The notes beneath the pieces are model-generated. The model did no database searches and was not told the DNA's origin. It worked only from the letters and a program-made list of their open reading frames with translations. Shown here piece by piece: positions 1 through 12,026 of a stretch of DNA of 64,000 nucleotides. The stretch is from assembly GCA_964017185.1 (NCBI GenBank), contig OZ024875.1:32125456-32189455 (forward strand). The letters are read 5' to 3'. Both the position numbers and the translations under genes were made by a program. How positions within the stretch are numbered: position 1 is the first letter of the stretch; each line of letters starts with the position of its first letter. The DNA is from Rugalucina vietnamica (lineage: Eukaryota > Mollusca > Bivalvia > Lucinida > Lucinidae).

Positions 1-3000
1 GGATGAGATGGGTAGCCAGGGCCCCCAATGTCATAGGGGTGTCAAAAAATTCCATTTTCGATAGTTTTCGGTCTCCTGCTCCCAAACTAGCTCTTGTGCC
101 AGGAAGCAGCTAGTACCACGACATAGATGAATAGTATATACAAGTATGTGACAAGTCTCATCAGGATTGAAAGAGGATGAGATGGGTAGCCAGGGCCCCC
201 AATGTCATGGGGGTGTCAAAAAATTCCATTTTCGAGAATTTTCGGTTTCCTGCTCCCAAACTAGCTCTTGTGCCAGGAAGCCGCTAGTACTACGACATAG
301 ATGTATAGTATATACAAGTATGTGGCAAGTCTCATCAGGATTGAAAGAGGATGAGATGGGTAGCCAAGGCCCCAAATGTCATGGTGGGTGTCAAAAAATT
401 CCATTTTCGATAGTTTTCGGTCTCCTGCTCCCAAACTAGCTCTTGTGCCAGGAAGCCGCTAGTACTAAGACATAGATGTATAGTATATACAAGTATGTGG
501 CAAGTCTCATCAGGATTGATAGAGGGTGAGATGGGTAGCCAGGGCCCCCAATGTCATGGGGGGTGTCAAAAAATTCCATTTTCGATAGTTTTCGGTCTCC
601 TGCTCCCAAACTAGCTCTTGTGCCAGGAAGCCGCTAGTACTACGACATAGATGTATAGTATATACAAGTATGTGGCAAGTCTCATCAGGATTGAAAGAGG
701 ATGAGATGGGTAGCCAGGGCCCCCAATGTCATGGGGGTGTCAAAAAATTCCATTTTCGATAGTTTTCCGTCTCCTGCTCCCAAACTAGCTCTTGTGCCAG
801 GAAGCCGCTAGTACTACGACATAGATGTATAGTATATACAAGTATGTGGCAAGTCTCATCAGGATTGAAAGAGGATGAGATGGGTAGCCAGGGCCCCCAA
901 TGTCATGGGGGTGTCAAAAATTCCATTTTCGAGAGTTTTCGGTTTCCTGCTCCCAAACTAGCTCTTGTGCCAGGAAGCCGCTAGTACTACGACATAGACG
1001 TATAGTATATACAAGTATGTGGCAAGTCTCATCAGGATTGAAAGAGGATGAGATGGGTAGCCAGGGCCCCCAATGTCATGGGGGGTGTCAAAAAATTCCA
1101 TTTTCGATAGTTTTCGGTCTCCTGCTCCCAAACTAGCTCTTGTGCCAGGAAGCAGCTAGTACTACGACATAGATGTATAGTATATACAAGTATGTGGCAA
1201 GTCTCATCAGGATTGAAAGAGGATGAGATGGGTAGCCAGGGCCCCCAATGTCATGGGGGGTGTCAAAAATTCCATTTTCGAGAGTTCTCGGTTTCCTGCT
1301 CCCAAACTAGCTCTTGTGCCAGGAAGCCGCTAGTACTACGACATAGATGTATAGTATATACAAGTATGTGGCAAGTCTCATCAGGATTGAAAGAGGATGA
1401 GATGGGTAGCCAGACCCCCCACTATGTCAGAGGGGGGTGCAAAAAAATATTTTCGATATTTCTCGGTATCTTGCTCCCAAACTAGCTCTTGTGCCAGAAA
1501 GCCGCTTATACTGCAATAAAGGTATATGATATATGAATGTATGTGTCAAGTCTCATTAGGATTGAAAGAGGATGAGGAGGGAAGCCAGGCCCCCCAACGC
1601 CTCTAGGGTCATATTTTCCTGTACAGAATTGGCTATTTCCGACACTTCTAGGTCTACTGCTCCGAAACTAGCTCTTGTGCCAGGAAGCCGCTAGTACTGT
1701 GATAAATGTATATGTTATATACAAGTATGTGACAAGTCTCATCAGGATTGAAAGAGGATGAGATGGGTAGCCCGGGCTCCCAATGTCATGGGGGTGTCAA
1801 AAATTCCATTTTCGAGAGTTTTTGGTTTCCTGCTCCCAAACTAGCTCTTGTGCCAGGAAGCCGCTAGTACTACGACATAGATGTATAGTATATACAAGTA
1901 TGTGGCAAGTCTCATCAGGATTGAAAGAGGATGAGATGGGTAGCCAGGGCCCCCAATGTCATGGGGGTGTCAAAAAATTCTATTTTCGATAGTTTTCGGT
2001 CTCCTGCTCCCAAACTAGCTCTTGTGCCAGGAAGCCGCTAGTACTACGACATAGATGTATAGTATATACAAGTATGTGGCAAGTCTCATCAGGATTGAAA
2101 GAGGATGAGATGGGTAGCCAGGGCCCCCAATGTCATGGGGGTGTCAAAAAAATCCATTTTCGATAGTTTTCGGTCTCCTGCTCCCAAACTAGCTCTTGTG
2201 CCAGGAAGCCGCTAGTACTACGACATAGATGTATAGCATATACAAGTATGTGGCAAGTCTCATTAGGATTGAAAGAGGATGAGATGGGTAGCCAGGGCCC
2301 TCAATGTGATGGGGGGGGGTGTCAAAAAATTCCATTTTCGATAGTTTTCGGTCTCCTGCTCCCAAACTAGCTCTTGTGCCAGGAAGCCGCTAGTACTAAG
2401 ACATAGATGTATAGTATATACAAGTATGTGGCAAGTCTCATCAGGATTGAAAGAGGATGAGATGGGTAGCCAGGGCCCCCAATGTCATGGTGGGTGTCAA
2501 AAAATTCCATTTTCGATAGTTTTCGGTCTCCTGCTCCCAAACTAGCTCAAATCCAGGAAGCAGCTAATACTACGACATAGATGTATAGTATATACAAGTA
2601 TGTGGCAAGTCTCATCAGGATTGAAAGAGGATGAGATGGGTAGCCAGGGCCCCCAATGTCATGGGGGTGTCAAAAAATTCCATTTTCGATAGTTTTCCGT
2701 CTCCTGCTCCCAAACTAGCTCTTGTGCCAGGAAGCCGCTAGTACTACGACATAGATGTATAGTAAATACAAGTATGTGGCAAGTCTCATCAGGATTGAAA
2801 GAGGATGAGATGGGTAGCCAGGGCCCCCAATGTCATGGGGGTGTCAAAAAATCCATTTTCGATAGTTTTCGGTCTCCTGCTTCCAAACTAGCTCTTGTGC
2901 CAGGAAGCCGCTAGTACTACGACATAGATGTATAGTATATACAAGTATGTGGCAAGTCTCATCAAGATTGAAAGAGGATCAGATGGGTAGCCAGGGCCCC

Positions 3001-6000
3001 CAATGTCATGGGGGGTGTGAAAAAATTCCATTTTCGATAGTTTTCCGTCTCCTGCTCCCAAACTAGCTCATGTGCCAGGAAGCCGCTAGTACTGCGACAT
3101 AGATGTATAGTATATACAAGTATGTGGCAAGTCTCATCAGGATTGAAAGAGGATGAGATGGGTAGCCAGGGCCCCCAATGTCATGGGGGTGTCAAAAATT
3201 CCATTTTCGAGAGTTTTCGGTTTCCTGCTCCCAAAATAGCTCTTGTGCCAGGAAGCCGCTAGTACTACGACATAGATGTATAGTATATACAAGTATGTGG
3301 CAAGTCTCATCAGGATTGAAAGAGGATGAGATGGGTAGCCAGGGCCCCCAATGTCATGGGGGTGTCAAAAATTCCATTTTCGATAGTTTTCGGTCTCCTG
3401 CTCCCAAACTAGCTCTTGTGCCAGGAAGCAGCTAGTACCACGACATAGATGAATAGTATATACAAGTATGTGGCAAGTCTCATCAGGATTGAAAGAGGAT
3501 GAGATGGGTAGCCAGGGCCCCCAATGTCATGGGGGTGTCAAAAATTCCATTTTCGAGAGTTTTCGGTTTCCTGCTCCCAAACTAGCTCTTGTGCCAGGAA
3601 GCCGCTAGTACTACGACATAGATGTATAGTATATACAAGTATGTGGCAAGTCTCATCAGGATTGAAAGAGGATGAGATGGGTAGCCAGGGCCCCAAATGT
3701 CATGGGGGGTGTCAAAAATTCCATTTTAGATAGTTTTCGGTCTCCTGCTCCCAAACTAGCTCTTGTGCCAGGAAGCCGCTAGTACTACGACATAGATGTA
3801 TAGTATATACAAGTATGTGGCAAGTCTCATCAGGATTGAAAGAGGATGAGATGGGTAGCCAGGGCCCCCAATGTCATGGGGGATGTCAAAAAATTCCATT
3901 TTCGATAGTTTTCGGTCTCCTGCTCCCAAACTAGCTCTTGTGCCAGGAAGCCGCTAGTACTACGACATAAATGTATAGTATATACAAGTATGTGGCAAGT
4001 CTCATCAGGATTGAAAGAGGATGAGATGGGTAGCCAGGGCCCCCAATGTCATGGGGGTGTCAAAAAATTCCATTTTCGATAGTTTTCCGTCTCCTGCTCC
4101 CAAACTAGCTCTTGTGCCAGGAAGCCGCTAGTACTACGACATAGATGTATAGTATATACAAGTATGTGGCAAGTCTCATCAGGATTGAAAGAGGATGAGA
4201 TGGGTAGCCAGGGCCCCCAATGTCATGGGGGTGTCAAAAATTCCATTTTCGAGAGTTTTCGGTTTCCTGCTCCCAAACTAGCTCTTGTGCCAGGAAGCCG
4301 CTAGTACTACGACATAGACGTATAGTATATACAAGTATGTGGCAAGTCTCATCAGGATTGAAAGAGGATGAGATGGGTAGCCAGGGCCCCCAATGTCATG
4401 GGGGGTGTCAAAAAATTCCATTTTCGATAGTTTTCGGTCTCCTGCTCCCAAACTAGCTCTTGTGCCAGGAAGCAGCTAGTACTACGACATAGATGTATAG
4501 TATATACAAGTATGTGGCAAGTCTCATCAGGATTGAAAGAGGATGAGATGGGTAGCCAGGGCCCCCAATGTCATGGGGGGTGTCAAAAATTCCATTTTCG
4601 AGTGTTTTCGGTTTCCTGCTCCCAAACTAGCTCTTGTGCCAGGAAGCCGCTAGTACTACGACATAGATGTATAGTATATACAAGTATGTGGCAAGTCTCA
4701 TCAGGATTGAAAGAGGATGAGATGGGTAGCCAGACCCCCCACTATGTCAGAGGGGGGTTCAAAAAAAAAATATTTTCGATATTTCTCGGTATCTTGCTCC
4801 CAAACTAGCTCTTGTGCCAGAAAGCCGCTTATACTGCAATAAAGGTATATGATATATGAATGTATGTGTCAAGTCTCATTAGGATTGAAAGAGGATGAGG
4901 AGGGAAGCCAGGCCCCCCAACGCCTCTAGGGTCATATTTTCCTGTACAGAATTGGCTATTTTCGACACTTCTAGGTCTACTGCTCCGAAACTAGCTCTTG
5001 TGCCAGGAAGCCGCTAGTACTGTGATAAATGTATATGTTATATACAAGTATGTGGCAAGTCTCATCAGGATTGAAAGAGGATGAGATGGGTAGCCCGGGC
5101 TCCCAATGTCATGGGGGGTGTCAAAAATTCCATTTTCGAGAGTTTTTGGTTTCCTGCTCCCAAACTAGCTCTTGTGCCAGGAAGCCGCTAGTACTACGAC
5201 ATAGATGTATAGTATATACAAGTATGTGGCAAGTCTCATTAGGATTGAAAGAGGATGAGATGGGTAGCCAGGGCCCCCAATGTCATGCGGGGTGTCAAAA
5301 ATTCCATTTTCGATAGTTTTCGGTCTCCTGCTCCCAAACTAGCTCTTGTGCCAGGAAGCAGCTAGTACTACGACATAGATGTATAGTATATACAAGTATG
5401 TGGCAATTCTCATCAGGATTGAAAGAGGATGAGATGGGTAGCCAGGGCCCCCAATGTCATGGGGGTGTCAAAAATTCCATTTTCGAGAGTTTTCGGTTTC
5501 CTGCTCCCAAACTAGCTCTTGCGCCAGGAAGCCGCTAGTACTACGACATAGATGTATAGTATATACAAGTATGTGGCAAGTCTCATCAGGATTGAAAGAG
5601 GATGAGACGGGTAGCCAGGGCCCCAAATGTCATGGGAGTGTCAAAAATTCCATTTTCGATAGTTTTCGGTCTCCTGCTCCCAAACTAGCTCTTGTGCCAG
5701 GAAGCCGCTAGTACTACGACATAGATGTATAGTATATACAAGTATGTGGCAAGTCTCATCAGGATTGAAGGAGGATGAGATGGGTAGCCAGGGCCCCCAA
5801 TGTCATGGGGGTGTCAAAAATTCCATTTTCGATAGTTTTCGGTCTCCTGCTCCCAAACTAGCTCTTGTGCCAGGAAGCCGCTAGTACTACGACATAGATG
5901 TATAGTATATACAAGTATGTGGCAAGTCTCATCAGGATTGAAAGAGGATGAGATGGGTAGCCAGGGCCCCCAATGTCATGGGGGTGTCAAAAAATTCCAT

Positions 6001-9000
6001 TTTCGATAGTTTTCCGTCTCCTGCTCCAAAACTAGCTCTTGTGCCAGGAAGCCGCTAGTACTACGACATAGATGTATAGTATATACAAGTATGTGGCAAG
6101 TCTCATCAGGATTGAAAGAGGATGAGATGGGTAGCCAGGGCCCCCAATGTCATGGGGGTGTCAAAAATTCCATTTTCGAGAGTTTTCGGTTTCCTGCTCC
6201 CAAACTAGCTCTTGTGCCAGGAAGCCGCTAGTACTACGACATAGACGTATAGTATATACAAGTATGTGGCAAGTCTCATCAGGATTGAAAGAGGATGAGA
6301 TGGGTAGCCAGGGCCCCCAATGTCATGGGGGGTGTCAAAAAATTCCATTTTCGATAGTTTTCGGTCTCCTGCTCCCAAACTAGCTCTTGTGCCAGGAAGC
6401 AGCTAGTACTACGACATAGATGTATAGTATATACAAGTATGTGGCAAGTCTCATCAGGATTGAAAGAGGATGAGATGGGTAGCCAGGGCCCCCAATGTCA
6501 TGGGGGGGGGGTGTCAAAAATTCCATTTTCGAGAGTTTTCGGTTTCCTGCTCCCAAACTAGCTCTTGTGCCAGGAAGCCGCTAGTACTACGACATAGATG
6601 TATAGTATATACAAGTATGTGGCAAGTCTCATCAGGATTGAAAGAGGATGAGATGGGTAGCCAGACCCCCCACTATGTCAGAGGGGGGTGCAAAAAAAAT
6701 ATTTTCGATATTTCTCGGTATCTTGCTCCCAAACTAGCTCTTGTGCCAGAAAGCCGCTTATACTGCAATAAAGGTATATGATATATGAATGTATGTGTCA
6801 AGTCTCATTAGGATTGAAAGAGGATGAGGAGGGAAGCCAGGCCCCCCAACGCCTCTAGGGTCATATTTTCCTGTACAGAATTGGCTATTTTCGACACTTC
6901 TAGGTCTACTGCTCCGAAACTAGCTCTTGTGCCAGGAAGCCGCTAGTACTGTGATAAATGTATATGTTATATACAAATATGTGGCAAGTCTCATCAGGAT
7001 TGAAAGAGGATGAGATGGGTAGCCCGGGCTCCCAATGTCATGGGGGGGTGTCAAAAAATTCCATTTTCGATAGTTTTCGGTCTCCTGCTCCCAAACTAGC
7101 TCTTGTGCCAGGAAGCCGCTAGTACTACGACATAGATGTATAGTATATACAAGTACATGTATGTGGCAAGTCTCATCAGGATTGAAAGAGGATGAGATGG
7201 GTAGCCAGGGCCCCCAATGTCATGGGGGGTGTCAAAAAATTCCATTTTCGATAGTTTTCGGTCTCCTGCTCCCAAACTAGCTCTTGTGCCAGGAAGCAGC
7301 TAGTACTACGACATAGATGTATAGTATATACAAGTATGTGGCAAGTCTCATCAGGATTGAAAGAGGATGAGATGGGTAGCCAGGGCCCCCAATGTCATGG
7401 GGGTGTCAAAAAATTCCATTTTCGATAGTTTTCGGTCTCCTGCTCCCAAACTAGCTCTTGTGCCAGGAAGCCGCTAGTACTACGACATAGATGTATAGTA
7501 AATACAAGTATGTGGCAAGTCTCATCAGGATTGAAAGCGGATGAGATGGGTAGCCAGGGCCCCCAATGTCATGGGGGTTTCAAAAAATTCCATTTTCGAT
7601 AGTTTTCGGTCTCCTGCTCCCAAACTAGCTCTTGTGCCAGGAAGCCGCTAGTACTACGACATAGATGTATAGTATATACAAGTATGTGGCAAGTCTCATC
7701 AGGATTGAAAGAGGATCAGATGGGTAGCCAGGGCCCCAAATGTCATGGGGGGTGTCAAAAAATTCCATTTTCGATAGTTTTCCGTCTCCTGCTCCCAAAC
7801 TAGCTCTTGTGCCAGGAAGCAGCTAGTACTACGACATAGATGTATAGTATATACAAGTATGTGGCAAGTCTCATCAGAATTGAAAGAGGATGAGATGGGT
7901 AGCCAGGGCCCCCAATGTCATGGGGGTGTCAAAAAATTTCATTTTCGATAGTTTTCGGTCTCCTGCTCCCAAACTAGCTCTTGTGCCAGGAAGCCGCTAG
8001 TACTACGACATAGATGTATAGTATATACAAGTATGTGGCAAGTCTCATCAGGATTGAAAGAGGATGAGATGGGTAGCCAGGGCCCCCAATGTCATGGGGG
8101 TGTCAAAAAATTCCATTTTCGATAGTTTTTGGTCTCCTGCTCCCAAACTAGCTCTTGTGCCAGGAAGCCGCTAGTACTACGACATAGATGTATAGTATAT
8201 ACAAGTATGTGGCAAGTCTCATCAGGATTGAAAGAGGATGAGATGGGTAGCCAGGGCCCCCAATGTCATGGGGGTGTCAAAAAATTCCATTTTCGATAGT
8301 TTTCGGTCTCCTGCTCCCAAACTAGCTCTTGTGCCAAGAAGCCGCTAGTACTACGACATAGATGTATAGTATATACAAGTATGTGGCAAGTCTCATCAGG
8401 ATTGAAAGAGGATGAGATGGGTAGCCAGGGCCCCCAATGTCATGGGGGTGTCAAAAAATCCATTTTCGATAGTTTTCCGTCTCCTGCTCCCAAACTAGCT
8501 CTTGTGCCAGGAAGCCGCTAGTACTACGACATAGATGTATAGTATATACAAGTATGTGGCAAGTCTCATCAGGATTGAAAGAGGATGAGATGGGTAGCCA
8601 GGGCCCCCAATGTCATGGGGGGTGTCAAAAATTCCATTTTCGAGAGTTTTCGGTTTCCTGCTCCCAAACTAGCTCTTGTGCCAGGAAGCCGCTAGTACTA
8701 CGACATAGATGTATAGTATATACAAGTACGTGGCAAGTCTCATCAGGATTGAAAGAGGATGAGATGGGTAGCCAGGGCCCCCAATGTCATGGGGGGTGTC
8801 AAAAAATTCCATTTTCGATAGTTTTCGGTCTCCTGCTCCCAAACTAGCTCTTGTGCCAGGAAGCTGTTAGTACTACGACATAGATGTATAGTGTATACAA
8901 GTATGTGGCAAGTCTCATCAGGATTGAAAGAGGATGAGATGGGTAGCCAGTTCCCCCAATGTCATGGAGGGTGTCAAAAATTCCATTTTCGAGAGTTTTC

Positions 9001-12000
9001 GGTTTCCTGCTCCCAAACTAGCTCTTGTGCCAGGAAGCCGCTAGTACTACGACATAGATGTATAGTATATACAAGTATGTGGCAAGTCTCATCAGGATTG
9101 AAAGAGGATGAGATGGGTAGCCAGACCCCCCACTATGTCAGAGGGGGGTGCAAAAAAAATATTTTCGATATTTCTCGGTACCTTGCTCCCAAACTAGCTC
9201 TTGTGCCAGAAAGCCGCTGATACTGCAATAAAGGTATATGATATATGAATGTATGTGTCAAGTCTCATTAGGATTGAAAGAGGATGAGGAGGGAAGCCAG
9301 GCCCCCCAACGCCTCTAGGGTCATATTTTCCTGTACAGAATTGGCTATTTTCGACACTTCTAGGTCTACTGCTCCGAAACTAGCTCTTGTGCCAGGAAGC
9401 CGCTAGTACTGTGATAAATGTATATGTTATATACAAGTATGTGGCAAGTCTCACCAGGATTGAAAGAGGATGAGATGGGTAGCTTGGGCTCCCAATGTCA
9501 TGGGGGGTGTCAAAAATTCCATTTTCGATAGTTTTCGGTGTCCTGCTCCCAAACTAGCTCTTGTGCCAGGAAGCCGCTAGTACTACGACATAGATGTATA
9601 GTATATACAAGTATGTGGCAAGTCTCATCAGGATTAAAAGAGGATGAGATGGGTAGCCAGACCCCCCACTATGTCAGAGGGGGGTGCAAAAAAATTATTT
9701 TCGAATTTTCTCGGTCTCTTGCTCCCAAACTAGCTCTTGTGCCAGGAAGCCGCTTATACTGCAATAAAGGTATATGATATATGAATGTATGTGGCAAGTC
9801 TCATTAGGATTGAAAGAGGATGAGGAGGGTAGCCAGGCCCCCCAACGGCTCTAGGTTTATATTTTCCTGTACAGAATTGGTTATTTGCGACACTTCTAGA
9901 TCTACTGCTCCGAAACTAGCTCTTGTGCCAGGAAGCCGCTAGTACTGTGATAAATGTATATGTTATATAAAAGTATGTGGCAAGTCTCATCAGGATGAGA
10001 TGGGTAGCCAGGGCCCCCAATATCATGGGGGGTGTCAAAAAAATCCATTGTCGATAGTTTTCGGTCTCCTGCTCCCAAACTAGCTCTTGTGCCAGGAAGC
10101 CGCTAGTACTACGACAAAGATGTATAGTATATACAAGTATGTGGCAAGTCTCATCAGGATTGAAAGAGGATGAGATGGGTAGCCAGGGCCCCCAATGTCA
10201 TGGTGGGTGTCAAAAATTCCATTTTCGAGAGTTTTCGGTTCCCTGCTCCCAAACTAGCTCTTGTGCCAGGAAGCCGCTAGTACTACGACATAGATATATC
10301 GTATATACAAGTATGTGGCAAGTCTCATCAGGATTGAAAGAGGATGAGATGGGTAGCCAGGGCCCCCAATGTCATGGGGGGTGTCAAAAATTCCATTTTC
10401 GAGAGTTTTCGGTTCCCTGCTCCCAAACTAGCTCTTGTGCCAGGAAGCCGCTAGTACTACGACATAGATGTATAGTATATACAAGTATGTGGCAAGTCTC
10501 ATCAGGATTGAAAGAGGATGAGATGGGTAGCCAGACCCCCCACTATGTCAGAGGGGGGGTGCAAAAAAATATTTCGATCTTTCTCGGTCTCTTGCTCCCA
10601 AACTAGCTCTTGTGCCAGGAAGCCGCTTATACTGCAATAAAGGTATATGATATATGAATGTATGTGGCAAGTCTCATTAGGATTGAAAGAGGATGAGGAG
10701 GGTAGCCAGGCACCCCAACGGCTCTAGGGTCATATTTTCCTGTACAGAATTGGCTATTTTCGAGAGTTTTCGGTTCCCTGCTCCCAAACTAGCTCTTGTG
10801 CCAGGAAGCCGCTAGTACTGTGATAAATGTATATGTTATATAAAAGTATGTGGCAAGTCTCATCAGGATTGAAAGAGGATGAGATGGGTAGCCAGGGCCC
10901 CCAATGTCATGGGGGTGTCAAAAATTCCATTTTCGAGAGTTTTCGGTTTCCTGCTCCCAAACTAGCTCTTGTGCCAGGAAGCCGCTAGTACTACGACATA
11001 GATGTATAGTATATACAAGTATGTAGCAAGTCTCATCAGGATTGAAAGAGGATGAGATGGGTAGCCAGGGCCCCAAATGTCATGGGGGTGTCAAAAAATT
11101 CCATTTTCGATAGTTTTCGGTCTCCTGCTCCCAAACTAGCTCTTGTGCCAGGAAGCCGCTAGTACTACGACATAGATGTATAGTATATACAAGTATGTGG
11201 CAAGTCTCATCAGGATTGAAAGAGGATGAGATGGGTAGCCAGGGCCCCCAATGTCATGGGGGTGTCAAAAAATTCCATTTTCGATAGTTTTCGGTCTCCT
11301 GCTCCCAAACTAGCTCTTGTGCCAGGAAGCCGCTAGTACTACGACATAGATGTATAGTATATACAAGTATGTGGCAAGTCTCATCAGGATTGAAAGAGGA
11401 TGAGATGGGTAGCCAGGGCCCCCAATGTCATGGGGGTGTCAAAAAATTCCATTTTCGATAGTTTTCCGTCTCCTGCTCCCAAACTAGCTCTTGTGCCAGG
11501 GAGCCGCTAGTACTACGACATAGATGTATAGTATATACAAGTATGTGGCAAGTCTCATCAGGATTGAAAGAGGATGAGATGGGTAGCCAGGGCCCCCAAT
11601 GTCATGGGGTGTCAGAAAATTCCATTTTCGATAGTTTTCCGTCTCCTGCTCCCAAACAAGCTCTTGTGCCAGAAAGCCGCTAGTACTACGACATAGATGT
11701 ATAGTATATACAAGTATGTGGCAAGTCTCATCAGGATTGAAAGAGGATGAGATGGGTAGCCAGGGCCCCCAATATCATGGGTGAGTCAAAAAATTCATTT
11801 TCGATAGTTTTCGGTCTCCTGCTCCCAAACTAGCTCTTGTGCCAGGAAGCCGCTAGTACTACGACATAGATGTATAGTATATACAAGTATGTGGCAAGTC
11901 TCATCAGGATTGAAAGAGGATGAGATGGGTAGCCAGGGCTCCCAATGTCATGGGGGGTGTCAAAATTTCCATTTTCGAGAGTTTTCGGTTTCCTGCTCCC

Positions 12001-12023
12001 AAACTAGCTCTTGTGCCAGGAAG
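1..12023 (+). repeat. Satellite array, left arm, loosely ordered
   Basis: Head-to-tail tandem monomers of about 172-178 bp fill the whole stretch. Landmarks such as GATGAGATGGGTAGCCAG and TCTTGTGCCAGGAAGC recur in every monomer. Most monomers are of the b/c types (CGAGAG or CGATAG before TTTTCGG). Runs holding the a and d types are interspersed: the d-type marker (GAATTGGCTATT or close variants) is near 1630, 4950, 6880, 9340, 9880 and 10750. These d copies are spaced by about 19, 11, 14, 3 and 5 monomers, so there is no fixed higher-order period, although the blocks around 900-1750, 4220-5070 and 6147-6995 are clearly copies of one another. C, G and A runs vary in length between monomers. 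No gene was recognised. This is a non-coding satellite by inference; the family name is unknown to me. Confidence 0.95.
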
Positions 12024-12026
12024 CCG
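12024..12026. other. Orientation switch (inversion junction) in the satellite
   Basis: Up to here the monomers read in plus orientation (...GTGCCAGGAAGCCG). From here they read in minus orientation (CCGAAAACTATCGAAAATGG). The three bases CCG fit both sides, since a plus monomer would continue CCGCTAGTACT and a minus monomer would be preceded by GGAGA. The switch happens inside monomers and at different monomer phases, so it is a rearrangement joint and not a simple mirror-image palindrome. A 3-base overlap fits microhomology-mediated joining. An assembly error at this point is possible. Confidence 0.85.
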
